DNA from: an uncultured Marinicella sp.
GTDB lineage: Bacteria > Pseudomonadota > Gammaproteobacteria > Xanthomonadales > Marinicellaceae
Length of the DNA stretch: 5,313 bases
Assembly: GCA_938008005.1 (NCBI GenBank)
Contig: CALLLZ010000027.1
Coordinates: 1 to 5,313, forward strand
Reading direction: 5' to 3'
Under the pieces are notes generated by a model, which worked only from the letters and a program-made list of their open reading frames with translations, was not told the origin of the DNA and searched no databases. The position numbers were made by a program, and so were the translations under genes. Below are positions 1 through 4,662 of the stretch, in pieces (the first letter of the stretch is position 1; the number at the start of each line of letters is the position of its first letter).

Positions 1-576
1 AAAAAATAGAATTAAATAAAGTAACAAAGCAGTCACAGCAACCCACGTAAGCCATAAAATGGGTTGATAAGCTGCTGCCATGGGAACAAAGTAAACCGGA
101 CCACTTTCGCTGACCACCTGATTGTGCATATAAATTGCGAATATTGTTTCCAATATGAATGTACTGGTTAAAACCACCAAGTATGTTTTTATCTGAGCAG
201 TCATTTGATGCCAATGAAGACGCAACAGCAACAACAATATCAGGGTTGAAAAAATATCATGACTGATGCCATAAATAGGCAACCAATTTTGGCCATAATA
301 AACCATATACAGCTCAACCAAGGCGCGAACCCAGACATTACACAAATGAATGACCAACAACTTTTTGCTGATTAGACTGTCAGCCCCTTTAAGCAGTAAC
401 AACTTCGGCATGATGTACCAAATAAAAATAACCAGCCCCAACCACAATAATTTTACCAGCGCAATCTGACCTCCTGGTAATTGACCACTGTTTTGTGCAC
501 CCATGAAATACCAGCCGCTAACCACCAATAACGAAACGGTTAAGATCAGCAACAAAGTTCGGGTTGAACTATACAC
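1..576 (-). CDS. Polytopic inner-membrane protein of unknown function, partial (C-terminus beyond window)
   Basis: Seen: an open frame of 192 codons runs from GTG at 576-574 to base 1 without a stop, so the C-terminus is missing. An in-frame TAA lies immediately before the GTG, which makes GTG the first possible start; AGG lies 9 nt upstream as a weak ribosome site. The product is very hydrophobic, with about five or six likely membrane helices (roughly residues 7-25, 38-56, 73-94, 105-120, 131-150 and 171-192). It has few charges and a polar, histidine-bearing stretch around residues 77-123 (H77, H106, H121, H123). Neighbours: the start overlaps the 3' end of the Rieske oxygenase gene by 8 nt, so the two are almost certainly co-transcribed and probably translationally coupled. 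I do not recognise the family. A role beside the oxygenase, such as membrane docking, substrate handling or electron delivery, is inference from gene order only. The gene call itself is fairly sure; the function is unknown. Confidence 0.8.
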   Translation of the reverse strand, partial: MYSSTRTLLLILTVSLLVVSGWYFMGAQNSGQLPGGQIALVKLLWLGLVIFIWYIMPKLLLLKGADSLISKKLLVIHLCNVWVRALVELYMVYYGQNWLPIYGISHDIFSTLILLLLLRLHWHQMTAQIKTYLVVLTSTFILETIFAIYMHNQVVSESGPVYFVPMAAAYQPILWLTWVAVTALLLYLILFF

Positions 577-1582
577 TTAAATCAACCTGCTTATTTTGCG
601 GTTTGTATTCAGGTGTTTGACCCGCTTGTATAGCACGACGCCAACGCACAATGTGTGGCCGCAGCAAATCCTGTGGAATTTGGGCGAATTTTTCTTCGCC
701 AAATCGTGCTGTATTGGCTTGTTGTTGGTTCAAGGTTTTCACATCCTGTTTAATGATTAACCTGGACAATGGTTCAAAGACCAAACGTATCAGCCAACCT
801 AAATAAGCATAGCGGTAACTGATCACAGTAAAGACCTCTGTTTCCTGTTCATTGACAGGTGAACAAAATGAACTGATGATGTAATGTCGTTGATCAGAGA
901 ATTGATAATCTACCCGGCTCATAGACGGTGCAATAAATCTGTCGGTATGAGTTAACTGCGATTTATGGCTAGATAACAAGCCAAATACCCAACTCTTCTT
1001 TCTGGGTTCTTGCAGATATTCACCCATGGCACCATCTTCTAATGTCGTGACTTTAGCTTGAATGGTTTTTGCATGTGGTGAACGAAACCAGCGCTTATGC
1101 ACGAAGGTGGCATGAGGCACATCCAAAAAATTTTCTAAGCAGTTTTCAGGTGTGGCCTTAAAACGGGTTTTCATCCTGAAAGTATGCCAGCCTTGAGTAC
1201 CCATATATGGAAACTCAGGTGGTGACTGTTGTATCGGTCGACCCGACAAACAAACCCATATATAACCTTGCTGTTCATAACAAGGGTAGGCATTGATTTT
1301 GAATCGTCCGGTGTTTTGTTTTGAGGAAGGAATGGATGGGATAAGGCTGACCTGACCTGTGGCATCGTGTTGCCAACCATGGTAAGGGCATTGGATTTGC
1401 CCTTTGGCTATTTTGCCACAACTCAACGGCATGTTGCGGTGTGCACAACGATCCTCCAAAGCAAATGCTTTACCTTCCTCATCACGGCCCAGTACGACGT
1501 GTTTAGCAAACAAAGTCACAGCCATCGGTTTGGTTCTTAGCTTGTTTGAAGCACAGACAATGTGCCAATAATCTTCTAACAT
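569..1582 (-). CDS. Rieske [2Fe-2S] non-haem iron oxygenase, alpha-subunit type
   Basis: Predicted oxygenase component of a Rieske-type mono- or dioxygenase: electrons from a separate reductase pass through a [2Fe-2S] cluster to a mononuclear Fe(II) that activates O2. Seen in the 337-aa product: the N-terminal Rieske domain (about residues 4-110) has C46-x-H48 in CAHRNMPLS and C65-x2-H68 in CPYHGW, the four cluster ligands. The C-terminal catalytic domain carries ENFLDVPHATFVH (150-162), giving D154 as the likely bridging Asp and H157/H162 as iron ligands, with D280 in IIKQDVKTLN a plausible third ligand. The length fits single-component VanA/PaO-like alpha subunits (about 340-360 aa). The start ATG is supported by the promoter about 36 nt upstream, although the ribosome site (GGATGG, distal) is weak. 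No reductase, ferredoxin or beta subunit is visible here. The following gene overlaps it by 8 nt and encodes a membrane protein. The substrate cannot be told from sequence. All catalytic residues are present, so it looks functional. Confidence 0.93.
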   Translation of the reverse strand: MLEDYWHIVCASNKLRTKPMAVTLFAKHVVLGRDEEGKAFALEDRCAHRNMPLSCGKIAKGQIQCPYHGWQHDATGQVSLIPSIPSSKQNTGRFKINAYPCYEQQGYIWVCLSGRPIQQSPPEFPYMGTQGWHTFRMKTRFKATPENCLENFLDVPHATFVHKRWFRSPHAKTIQAKVTTLEDGAMGEYLQEPRKKSWVFGLLSSHKSQLTHTDRFIAPSMSRVDYQFSDQRHYIISSFCSPVNEQETEVFTVISYRYAYLGWLIRLVFEPLSRLIIKQDVKTLNQQQANTARFGEEKFAQIPQDLLRPHIVRWRRAIQAGQTPEYKPQNKQVDLSV

Positions 1583-1618
1583 GCTGGTAGTGATCCATCC
1601 AAATTGAAATCAAAAAAT

Positions 1619-1647
1619 ATTATAGCAGTATAATCTGATTGTGCCAT
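1619..1647 (-). promoter_or_regulatory. Probable sigma-70 promoter of the Rieske oxygenase operon
   Basis: On the minus strand a perfect -10 TATAAT (1624-1619) is preceded directly by TGC (1627-1625), an extended -10. ATGGCA (1647-1642) lies 17 bp further up as a -35 with four of six consensus bases. The transcript should start near 1612, leaving a leader of about 30 nt before the ATG at 1582. The promoter lies outside the insertion sequence, so the operon can still be expressed despite the IS upstream. Confidence 0.6.
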
Positions 1648-1748
1648 TGGAACGTCAGAAGTGCAAAGGTGTGATACTCCGGTACAATAAAGTGCGCCTT
1701 TCACCTAAATCAGGCTTCAGTTAATTCATAATAAAATTAAAGAGGTGC
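1648..1748. other. Intergenic DNA left of the IS, no gene
   Basis: About 100 bp between the Rieske promoter and the IS scar. No open frame of note. On the plus strand there is an isolated TACAAT (1683-1688) without a recognisable -35, and AGAGG (1741-1745) resembling a ribosome site that now points into the insertion element. Partial complementarity exists between the AAAGGTG near 1665-1671 and the CACC near 1702-1705, but no convincing hairpin forms. Confidence 0.4.
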
Positions 1749-1750
1749 TT

Positions 1751-1763
1751 AATCAGGATCTCC
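1751..1763. repeat. Extra 13-bp copy of the IS tip outside the left end (probable IS scar)
   Basis: AATCAGGATCTCC at 1751-1763 is identical to the last 13 bases of the right inverted repeat (2918-2930) but lies outside the element, separated from the left inverted repeat by the TTAA at 1764-1767. Another TTAA (1749-1752) overlaps its first two bases. The simplest reading (inference) is that a second copy once stood here in tandem and was deleted down to its tip, perhaps through the AA shared by the target TTAA and the AATCAGG of the end. A chance resemblance that attracted insertion is the alternative. Confidence 0.6.
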
Positions 1764-1767
1764 TTAA
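1764..1767. repeat. Target-site duplication TTAA, left copy
   Basis: TTAA directly precedes the left inverted repeat (starting 1768), and TTAA at 2931-2934 directly follows the right one. A 4-bp duplication of the form YTAR is characteristic of the IS5 subgroup of the IS5 family, and TTAA fits it. This sets the element's exact ends. Confidence 0.75.
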
Positions 1768-1785
1768 GGAGATCCTGATTTATTA
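1768..1785 (+). repeat. IS left terminal inverted repeat (IRL)
   Basis: GGAGATCCTGATTTATTA, the exact reverse complement of 2913-2930. Beyond 18 bp the two ends diverge (TTTC on the left, GGAA on the right-end complement). The match appears 23 bp long if the TTAA and the next outer base are counted, but those belong to the target duplication and flank. Confidence 0.9.
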
Positions 1786-1813
1786 TTTCAAAAGCAGTCT
1801 CAGATGATAAAAT
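1785..1813 (+). promoter_or_regulatory. Weak candidate promoter of the transposase gene
   Basis: TAAAAT at 1808-1813 (five of six bases of the -10 consensus) lies 17 bp after ATTTCA at 1785-1790, a poor -35, placing a start near 1820 just before the ATG at 1837. The -35 half overlaps the inner edge of IRL, a usual position for IS5-type elements. The weak -35 and lack of a clear Shine-Dalgarno sequence fit the low expression normal for a transposase. Confidence 0.3.
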
Positions 1814-1836
1814 AGTTAATGACTCCGAATTATTAA

Positions 1837-2796
1837 ATGCTCATGAAACAATCCAGTTTTTTCTCCCAAAATTATGATGCCAAGAAGAAAACCACCCGCA
1901 AAGAATTGTTTCTTGCTCAAATGGAGCAAGTAGTTCCCTGGAACCGCCTGCTCAGAGTACTCAAGCCCTATTATTATAGTTCTAAGCCCAAAGCAGGCAG
2001 GCCAGCAATGCCACTTGAAAGAATGTTGCGCATTCACTTAATGCAACAGTGGTATTCATTGGCAGATGAATCGATGGAAGATGCTTTGTATGAAATAGAG
2101 TCTATGCGTCGCTTTGCAGATATAGAGTTAAACGAAGATGCGATTCCAGACGAAACCACGATATTGAATTTTCGTCGTTTAATAGAAAAGCACCAACTTG
2201 CCGACAAGTTATTTACTTCAATCAACAGGCACTTAAAACACGAAGGTTTGTTGGTATCCAAAGGCACAATAGTAGATGCTACCATTGTTAAAGCTGCCAG
2301 TTCCACCAAGAACAAAGACAAATCACGTGATCCCGATATGCACAGTACCCGTAAAAATGGCCAATACTACTTTGGCATGAAGGTTCATATAGGAACAGAT
2401 ATCAATTCAAATGTGGTTCACTCAGCCACCGTCACTGCGGCTAATGAATCAGATATTGGTCAGTTACCTCAGTTATTACGGGAGGATGATAAGCTGATTA
2501 TGGGCGATGCTGGGTATGTGAACCAAGATTATAAAAGAGGCTCAAGGCACCTTGGGTTTAGTTGGCAGGTCATTGAGAAAGCTGGGCGCCCAAAGAAACT
2601 GAGCAAAAGCCGCGTGAAAAAGAATCAAAGGCGAACCAGTATCAGGTCTAAAGTTGAGCACATATTCAGAGTGATGAAATGTCAGTTTGGATATAACAAG
2701 GCCAGATATAAAGGATTAGAGAAAAATCGCAGTCAAGTGATGATGCTTTTGGCTTTGACTAATTTATACACACAAAGAAAGGCTTTAATGGGTTAG
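1837..2796 (+). CDS. IS5-family DDE transposase, full length
   Basis: Catalyses cut and joining of the element's ends during transposition. Seen in the 319-aa product: an N-terminal DNA-binding region of the DUF772 type (about 17-120) with the family signature from RKELFLAQMEQVVPWNRLL through MLRIHLMQQWYSLAD. A DDE_Tnp_1 catalytic domain follows with D147 in GTIVDATIV, D224 in MGDAGY and E274 in the R270-x3-E274-x6-K281 signature (IRSKVEHIFRVMK). It closely resembles E. coli IS5 InsH in motif order, being only slightly shorter. All three acidic residues are present and there is no frameshift, so it should be active. The start could also be the in-frame ATG at 1843, two codons later; neither has a clear Shine-Dalgarno sequence. 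The antiparallel frames inside this gene are shadows. Confidence 0.95.
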   Translation: MLMKQSSFFSQNYDAKKKTTRKELFLAQMEQVVPWNRLLRVLKPYYYSSKPKAGRPAMPLERMLRIHLMQQWYSLADESMEDALYEIESMRRFADIELNEDAIPDETTILNFRRLIEKHQLADKLFTSINRHLKHEGLLVSKGTIVDATIVKAASSTKNKDKSRDPDMHSTRKNGQYYFGMKVHIGTDINSNVVHSATVTAANESDIGQLPQLLREDDKLIMGDAGYVNQDYKRGSRHLGFSWQVIEKAGRPKKLSKSRVKKNQRRTSIRSKVEHIFRVMKCQFGYNKARYKGLEKNRSQVMMLLALTNLYTQRKALMG

Positions 2797-2806
2797 TGCG
2801 CCCAAA

Positions 2807-2825
2807 ATATGCCTAATGGGCATAT
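2807..2825 (+). terminator. Small hairpin just after the transposase stop
   Basis: ATATGCC (2807-2813) pairs with GGCATAT (2819-2825) around a 5-nt loop, 10 nt after the transposase stop. The stem is 7 bp and AT-rich and is followed by CTTGAGG rather than a U tract, so it would be a poor intrinsic terminator. It may protect the mRNA 3' end. Confidence 0.25.
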
Positions 2826-2856
2826 CTTGAGGCCAAAAACTCATTACAAAGCCCCT

Positions 2857-2890
2857 ATTGTTGGTTGTTTTGATCTAAACAACCAACAAT
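2857..2890. repeat. Perfect 14-bp stem / 6-nt loop inverted repeat inside the IS
   Basis: ATTGTTGGTTGTTT (2857-2870) and AAACAACCAACAAT (2877-2890) are exact reverse complements around TGATCT. It lies in the 134-bp non-coding tail between the transposase stop and IRR. There is no U tract on either side, so intrinsic termination is doubtful. Likely roles (inference) are a transcript-stabilising hairpin or a block to translation or transcription of RNA entering from the esterase side. Confidence 0.65.
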
Positions 2891-2912
2891 CGCGATTAAT
2901 AGCTGTTATTCC

Positions 2913-2930
2913 TAATAAATCAGGATCTCC
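2913..2930 (-). repeat. IS right terminal inverted repeat (IRR)
   Basis: TAATAAATCAGGATCTCC, the exact reverse complement of 1768-1785. It is followed by TTAA (2931-2934), then chromosomal GCATGAG. Confidence 0.9.
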
Positions 2931-2934
2931 TTAA
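2931..2934. repeat. Target-site duplication TTAA, right copy
   Basis: TTAA abutting IRR and matching 1764-1767. The chromosomal sequence to its right starts GCA, while the sequence left of the outermost TTAA (1749-1752) ends TGC. The original target may therefore have been the palindrome TGCTTAAGCA, which is suggestive but rests on only three base pairs each side. Confidence 0.7.
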
Positions 2935-2947
2935 GCATGAGTGTTAT

Positions 2948-3814
2948 TTACAGGGATTTAAAAAATGTATCGATGTCTTTAGCTACGTTCACTTCATTGG
3001 CGAACCAAGGGTGCATTTTTAAGACAATTGTAATGTGGTCAACTTCTTCACCATAAATGATGTTTTGTACGTCATTACCCACAGATTTTAATTTTTCTGT
3101 GAGGGTTTCGTAGTTAAAAGGGTGGACGGCAGTGTCTCCTTGGCTGTGAATTAAGAGCATAGGTGGTTCGTTGCCATTGATGTGGGAATTGACTTTCATG
3201 GTCTCGAAATTTTCACGGCCAAAAGTTTCGATGTATTGAGGCCATTTAGGGGTAAAGTTATATGGGCCAGACACGCCAGCGAATCCTTTGATGTCTCTTA
3301 CATCCAAGCCAACATTTTGTAAATATTGTTCATTGGAGACCAACAAAGCGCCACTGTGAGCGCCGGCAGAATGCCCGGATAGAAAAATGGTGGCAGGATC
3401 GCCGTTGTATTGACTGATGTTGTTTTTAACCCAAACTATGGTTTCACTGATGTCTTCAACAAACGCTGGAAAACGACCTTCAGGGTACTTAATGTAATCA
3501 GGAACTACGACGAGATAACCTAATCGGGTAAAGGCTTCTGCCACAAAGTAATACTGGTCCTTGGTACCACTGTGCCACCCGCCACCATGGACAAAAACCA
3601 AGACAGGTAATTTGGATGATTGGTCTGTGGGTATGTGTAAGTTTAATTTTTGCCATTCTTTATTGCCATAACGGATGTTGTTTTCGGCGGTTGATGAGCT
3701 ACCGATTTTTACCGATGTGTTGATAAGGAACATAGCAGTTGAACGACTGTCAATAATAAGCGATGTGATCAGAGCTAAAACAAGGATGGAAATGATGATG
3801 AGTATTTTTTTCAT
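2948..3814 (-). CDS. Alpha/beta-hydrolase esterase with N-terminal membrane anchor or signal peptide
   Basis: A serine hydrolase of the carboxylesterase / BD-FAE-like group, expected to cleave ester (possibly amide) bonds outside the cytoplasm. Seen (288-aa numbering from ATG 3814): MKKILIIISILVLALITSL is a signal peptide or signal anchor (residues 1-19), without a lipobox cysteine. HGGGWHSG (76-83) forms the oxyanion hole. GHSAG (147-151) holds the nucleophile S149. D227 in HSQGDTAVHP and H260 in EEVDHITIV complete the triad. The open frame extends to a GTG at 3898, which adds 28 polar residues ahead of the hydrophobic segment. I prefer ATG 3814 because it puts the signal at the N-terminus, but neither start has a clear Shine-Dalgarno sequence. 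The stop lies 13 bp from the IS target duplication. The physiological substrate is not evident. The length is usual for the family and all key residues are present. Confidence 0.88.
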   Translation of the reverse strand: MKKILIIISILVLALITSLIIDSRSTAMFLINTSVKIGSSSTAENNIRYGNKEWQKLNLHIPTDQSSKLPVLVFVHGGGWHSGTKDQYYFVAEAFTRLGYLVVVPDYIKYPEGRFPAFVEDISETIVWVKNNISQYNGDPATIFLSGHSAGAHSGALLVSNEQYLQNVGLDVRDIKGFAGVSGPYNFTPKWPQYIETFGRENFETMKVNSHINGNEPPMLLIHSQGDTAVHPFNYETLTEKLKSVGNDVQNIIYGEEVDHITIVLKMHPWFANEVNVAKDIDTFFKSL

Positions 3815-3919
3815 TAGAGTGTGGCTGTGTTTTTTTAAACCGTTAATAAAATTGGAGTCTGGTCTACGTTTATGGATGGCATGATAATCAGTTTCCACTG
3901 TGATTTAAAGAGGGTTTAA

Positions 3920-4312
3920 ACCTTAATAAAAGATTATTCTGGTACAAAACATATATTTTGCCATGGTGATTTTTCAATTAACTTTTTTGATGGGAAAAGT
4001 AAGTGTCAATATGAAGGTTGGCAAAAAGCATCACCAAATCATAAAGCATAATGGTTTAAAAATTTGCAAATGAACAAAAATACTATGGTCTTCGGTGATG
4101 TTTGACTAATAACCCATCAGTTGCAAGATGGAAATGAACACATCGCTGCTGCGAGTCATATGATCTATCTATTAACTGATGGGAAAAAAAGTTTGTAGCA
4201 AAAAGGTCGTTTTAACGCATTGTTTTGTTATTTCAAGAGACAACTTTCACTCACTGAGCGATTGATCTTCCAGCTAAATCAATGTGGTTTATCAGTCTTG
4301 CCAGTTTTATAA
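3920..4312 (+). pseudogene. Possible decayed small gene, NTF2/SnoaL-like in appearance, three in-frame stops
   Basis: One plus-strand frame of 130 codons is unusually protein-like yet broken by TAA (4049-4051), TGA (4103-4105) and TAG (4196-4198). Its segments include HIFCHGDFSINFFDG, QYEGWQKASPNH, MVFGDV, LITHQLQDGNEH, AASHMIYLLTDGKKSL and KGRFNALF. The order (FxDG, then W, then a GDV strand, then a strand ending in DGK, then GRF) resembles SnoaL-like/NTF2-fold proteins of about 130 aa, but I cannot confirm homology by eye. There is no ATG at the 5' end: an in-frame TAA at 3917 precedes it, so the N-terminus is lost or in another frame. The last 34 bp overlap the 3' end of the DUF2834 gene on the opposite strand, so the true end may be earlier. 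Alternatively the whole stretch is non-coding and the pattern is chance. The rest of 3900-4278 shows only a distant inverted repeat, CCCATCAGTT (4113-4122) with AACTGATGGG (4174-4183), and CATCACC/GGTGATG (4029-4035, 4094-4100). Confidence 0.35.
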
Positions 4313-4578
4313 ATCAGCAGATAAACCATAGGCGCAATTGAGCCTGTGGTCATGGTAGCTATTGCCCATGGCCAGGGAGAGCGGTCGTATCTTTTGGCGT
4401 CATGCCACATCCATATTAAAAAAAGTGTCAAAGCAATAACCAGATCAGTTAAAACCTGCATACCTGCATAACTGCTTAATTGAAATTGAAAAAGTCCAAT
4501 ATAACCATGGTGCCATAAGGTTATGGCGGTTAAAGCCAAGAATAAAATCAATGTTATGCTCAATAAAACTCGATTCAT
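4279..4578 (-). CDS. DUF2834-type small membrane protein
   Basis: A 99-aa integral inner-membrane protein of unknown function. Seen: three hydrophobic segments (about 4-22, 40-58 and 70-90). The signature of DUF2834 proteins is present: FLIWMWHDAKR (53-63), RSPWPW (66-71) and GSIAPMVYLLIY (79-90). The C-terminus is short and polar. The start is secure: CTCCTTT on the plus strand at 4584-4590 gives AAAGGAG on the coding strand, 5 nt before the ATG. It is transcribed away from the XRE regulator, with 84 bp between the two starts, so it is the natural candidate target of that regulator. A longer overlapping frame on the same strand (4445-4684) spans the intergenic region and is a shadow. No clear terminator is seen downstream. 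The family call rests on remembered motifs. Confidence 0.85.
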   Translation of the reverse strand: MNRVLLSITLILFLALTAITLWHHGYIGLFQFQLSSYAGMQVLTDLVIALTLFLIWMWHDAKRYDRSPWPWAIATMTTGSIAPMVYLLIYKTGKTDKPH

Positions 4579-4588
4579 GGTAACTCCT

Positions 4589-4617
4589 TTGGTGATTAAA
4601 AAATGTGGAGCTATAAT
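4589..4617 (+). promoter_or_regulatory. Probable promoter of the XRE regulator gene
   Basis: A perfect TATAAT at 4612-4617 lies 17 bp after TTGGTG at 4589-4594, whose first three bases match the -35 consensus. Transcription would begin near 4624, leaving a leader of about 39 nt. AGAGG at 4649-4653 is a ribosome site 9 nt before the ATG at 4663. The -10 overlaps the left arm of the dyad at 4614-4644. Confidence 0.5.
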
Positions 4618-4644
4618 GGCAGTTATGATGTAATGATGCCATTA
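4614..4644. promoter_or_regulatory. Dyad-symmetric operator candidate between the DUF2834 and XRE genes
   Basis: TAATGGCA (4614-4621) and TGCCATTA (4637-4644) are perfect 8-bp inverted arms 15 bp apart. Inside lie tandem near-identical octamers TTATGATG (4623-4630) and TAATGATG (4631-4638). The right arm also forms a compact TAATG-N4-CATTA repeat (4631-4644). The dyad covers the end of the regulator's -10 and its predicted start, and lies 36 bp upstream of the DUF2834 ATG. Binding by the adjacent XRE protein, giving autorepression and shared control, is inference. Confidence 0.55.
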
Positions 4645-4662
4645 CCTCAGAGGTCATATTGC

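Larger units (their letters stand above)
1751..1790 (+). terminator. Perfect 30-bp palindrome with T-rich tail, possible terminator shielding the transposase
   Basis: Bases 1751-1780 read identically on both strands: a 13-bp stem (1751-1763 with 1768-1780) around a TTAA loop, followed on the plus strand by TATTATTTC. In RNA read from the left this is a strong hairpin with an imperfect U-rich tail, so it could stop outside transcription from entering the transposase gene. It arises from the abutted IS ends. On the minus strand the hairpin is followed by AAGCACC, not by U residues, so any effect should be one-directional. Termination is inferred from structure only. Confidence 0.4.
1768..2930 (+). 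mobile_element. IS5-family insertion sequence (IS5 subgroup), complete, 1163 bp
   Basis: The element is bounded by perfect 18-bp inverted repeats beginning GGAGATCCTG, flanked by TTAA on both sides, and carries one uninterrupted DDE transposase gene occupying most of its length. The size (about 1.2 kb), single-ORF layout, 4-bp YTAR-type duplication and protein similarity to the E. coli IS5 transposase all agree with the IS5 subgroup. It sits between two genes of the minus strand and breaks neither: its right duplication ends 13 bp beyond the esterase stop, and its left end is about 185 bp upstream of the Rieske start. Transposase runs head-to-head with the Rieske gene and tail-to-tail with the esterase. 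Matching ends and an intact frame suggest recent arrival and probable mobility. The specific IS name cannot be given without an ISfinder comparison. Confidence 0.93.

Noticed and set aside
1171..1380. 69-aa minus-strand frame inside the Rieske gene
   Set aside because: It overlaps the well-supported oxygenase on the same strand in another frame, has no ribosome site and no family resemblance; a shadow.
1816..2321. Two minus-strand frames (73 and 95 aa) antisense to the transposase
   Set aside because: Both lie opposite a complete transposase with catalytic motifs; they are antisense shadows.
1763..2935. Reading the IS inverted repeats as 23 bp long
   Set aside because: The outer five bases are the TTAA duplication plus one base that matches only because the scar ends in C and the right flank begins with G; the true repeats are 18 bp.
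3675..3884. 69-aa plus-strand frame opposite the esterase N-terminus
   Set aside because: Antisense to the signal-peptide region of the hydrolase; no protein-like features or ribosome site.
3913..3922. 10-bp palindrome GGTTTAAACC upstream of the esterase
   Set aside because: Near the esterase 5' region but too short and isolated to call an operator without comparative support.
4062..4071. 10-bp palindrome ATTTGCAAAT
   Set aside because: Short AT-rich palindrome in AT-rich DNA, not positioned at a promoter; expected by chance.
3963..4073. Small plus-strand ATG frame (about 36 codons, MVIFQLTFLMGKVSV start)
   Set aside because: No ribosome site and no recognised family. It overlaps the more protein-like frame described as a decayed gene, so it is probably a shadow or chance.
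4113..4183. Distant inverted repeat CCCATCAGTT / AACTGATGGG as a terminator
   Set aside because: The loop is about 51 nt. The only A/T tract lies on the wrong side for the minus-strand DUF2834 transcript, and no plus-strand gene ends here with confidence.
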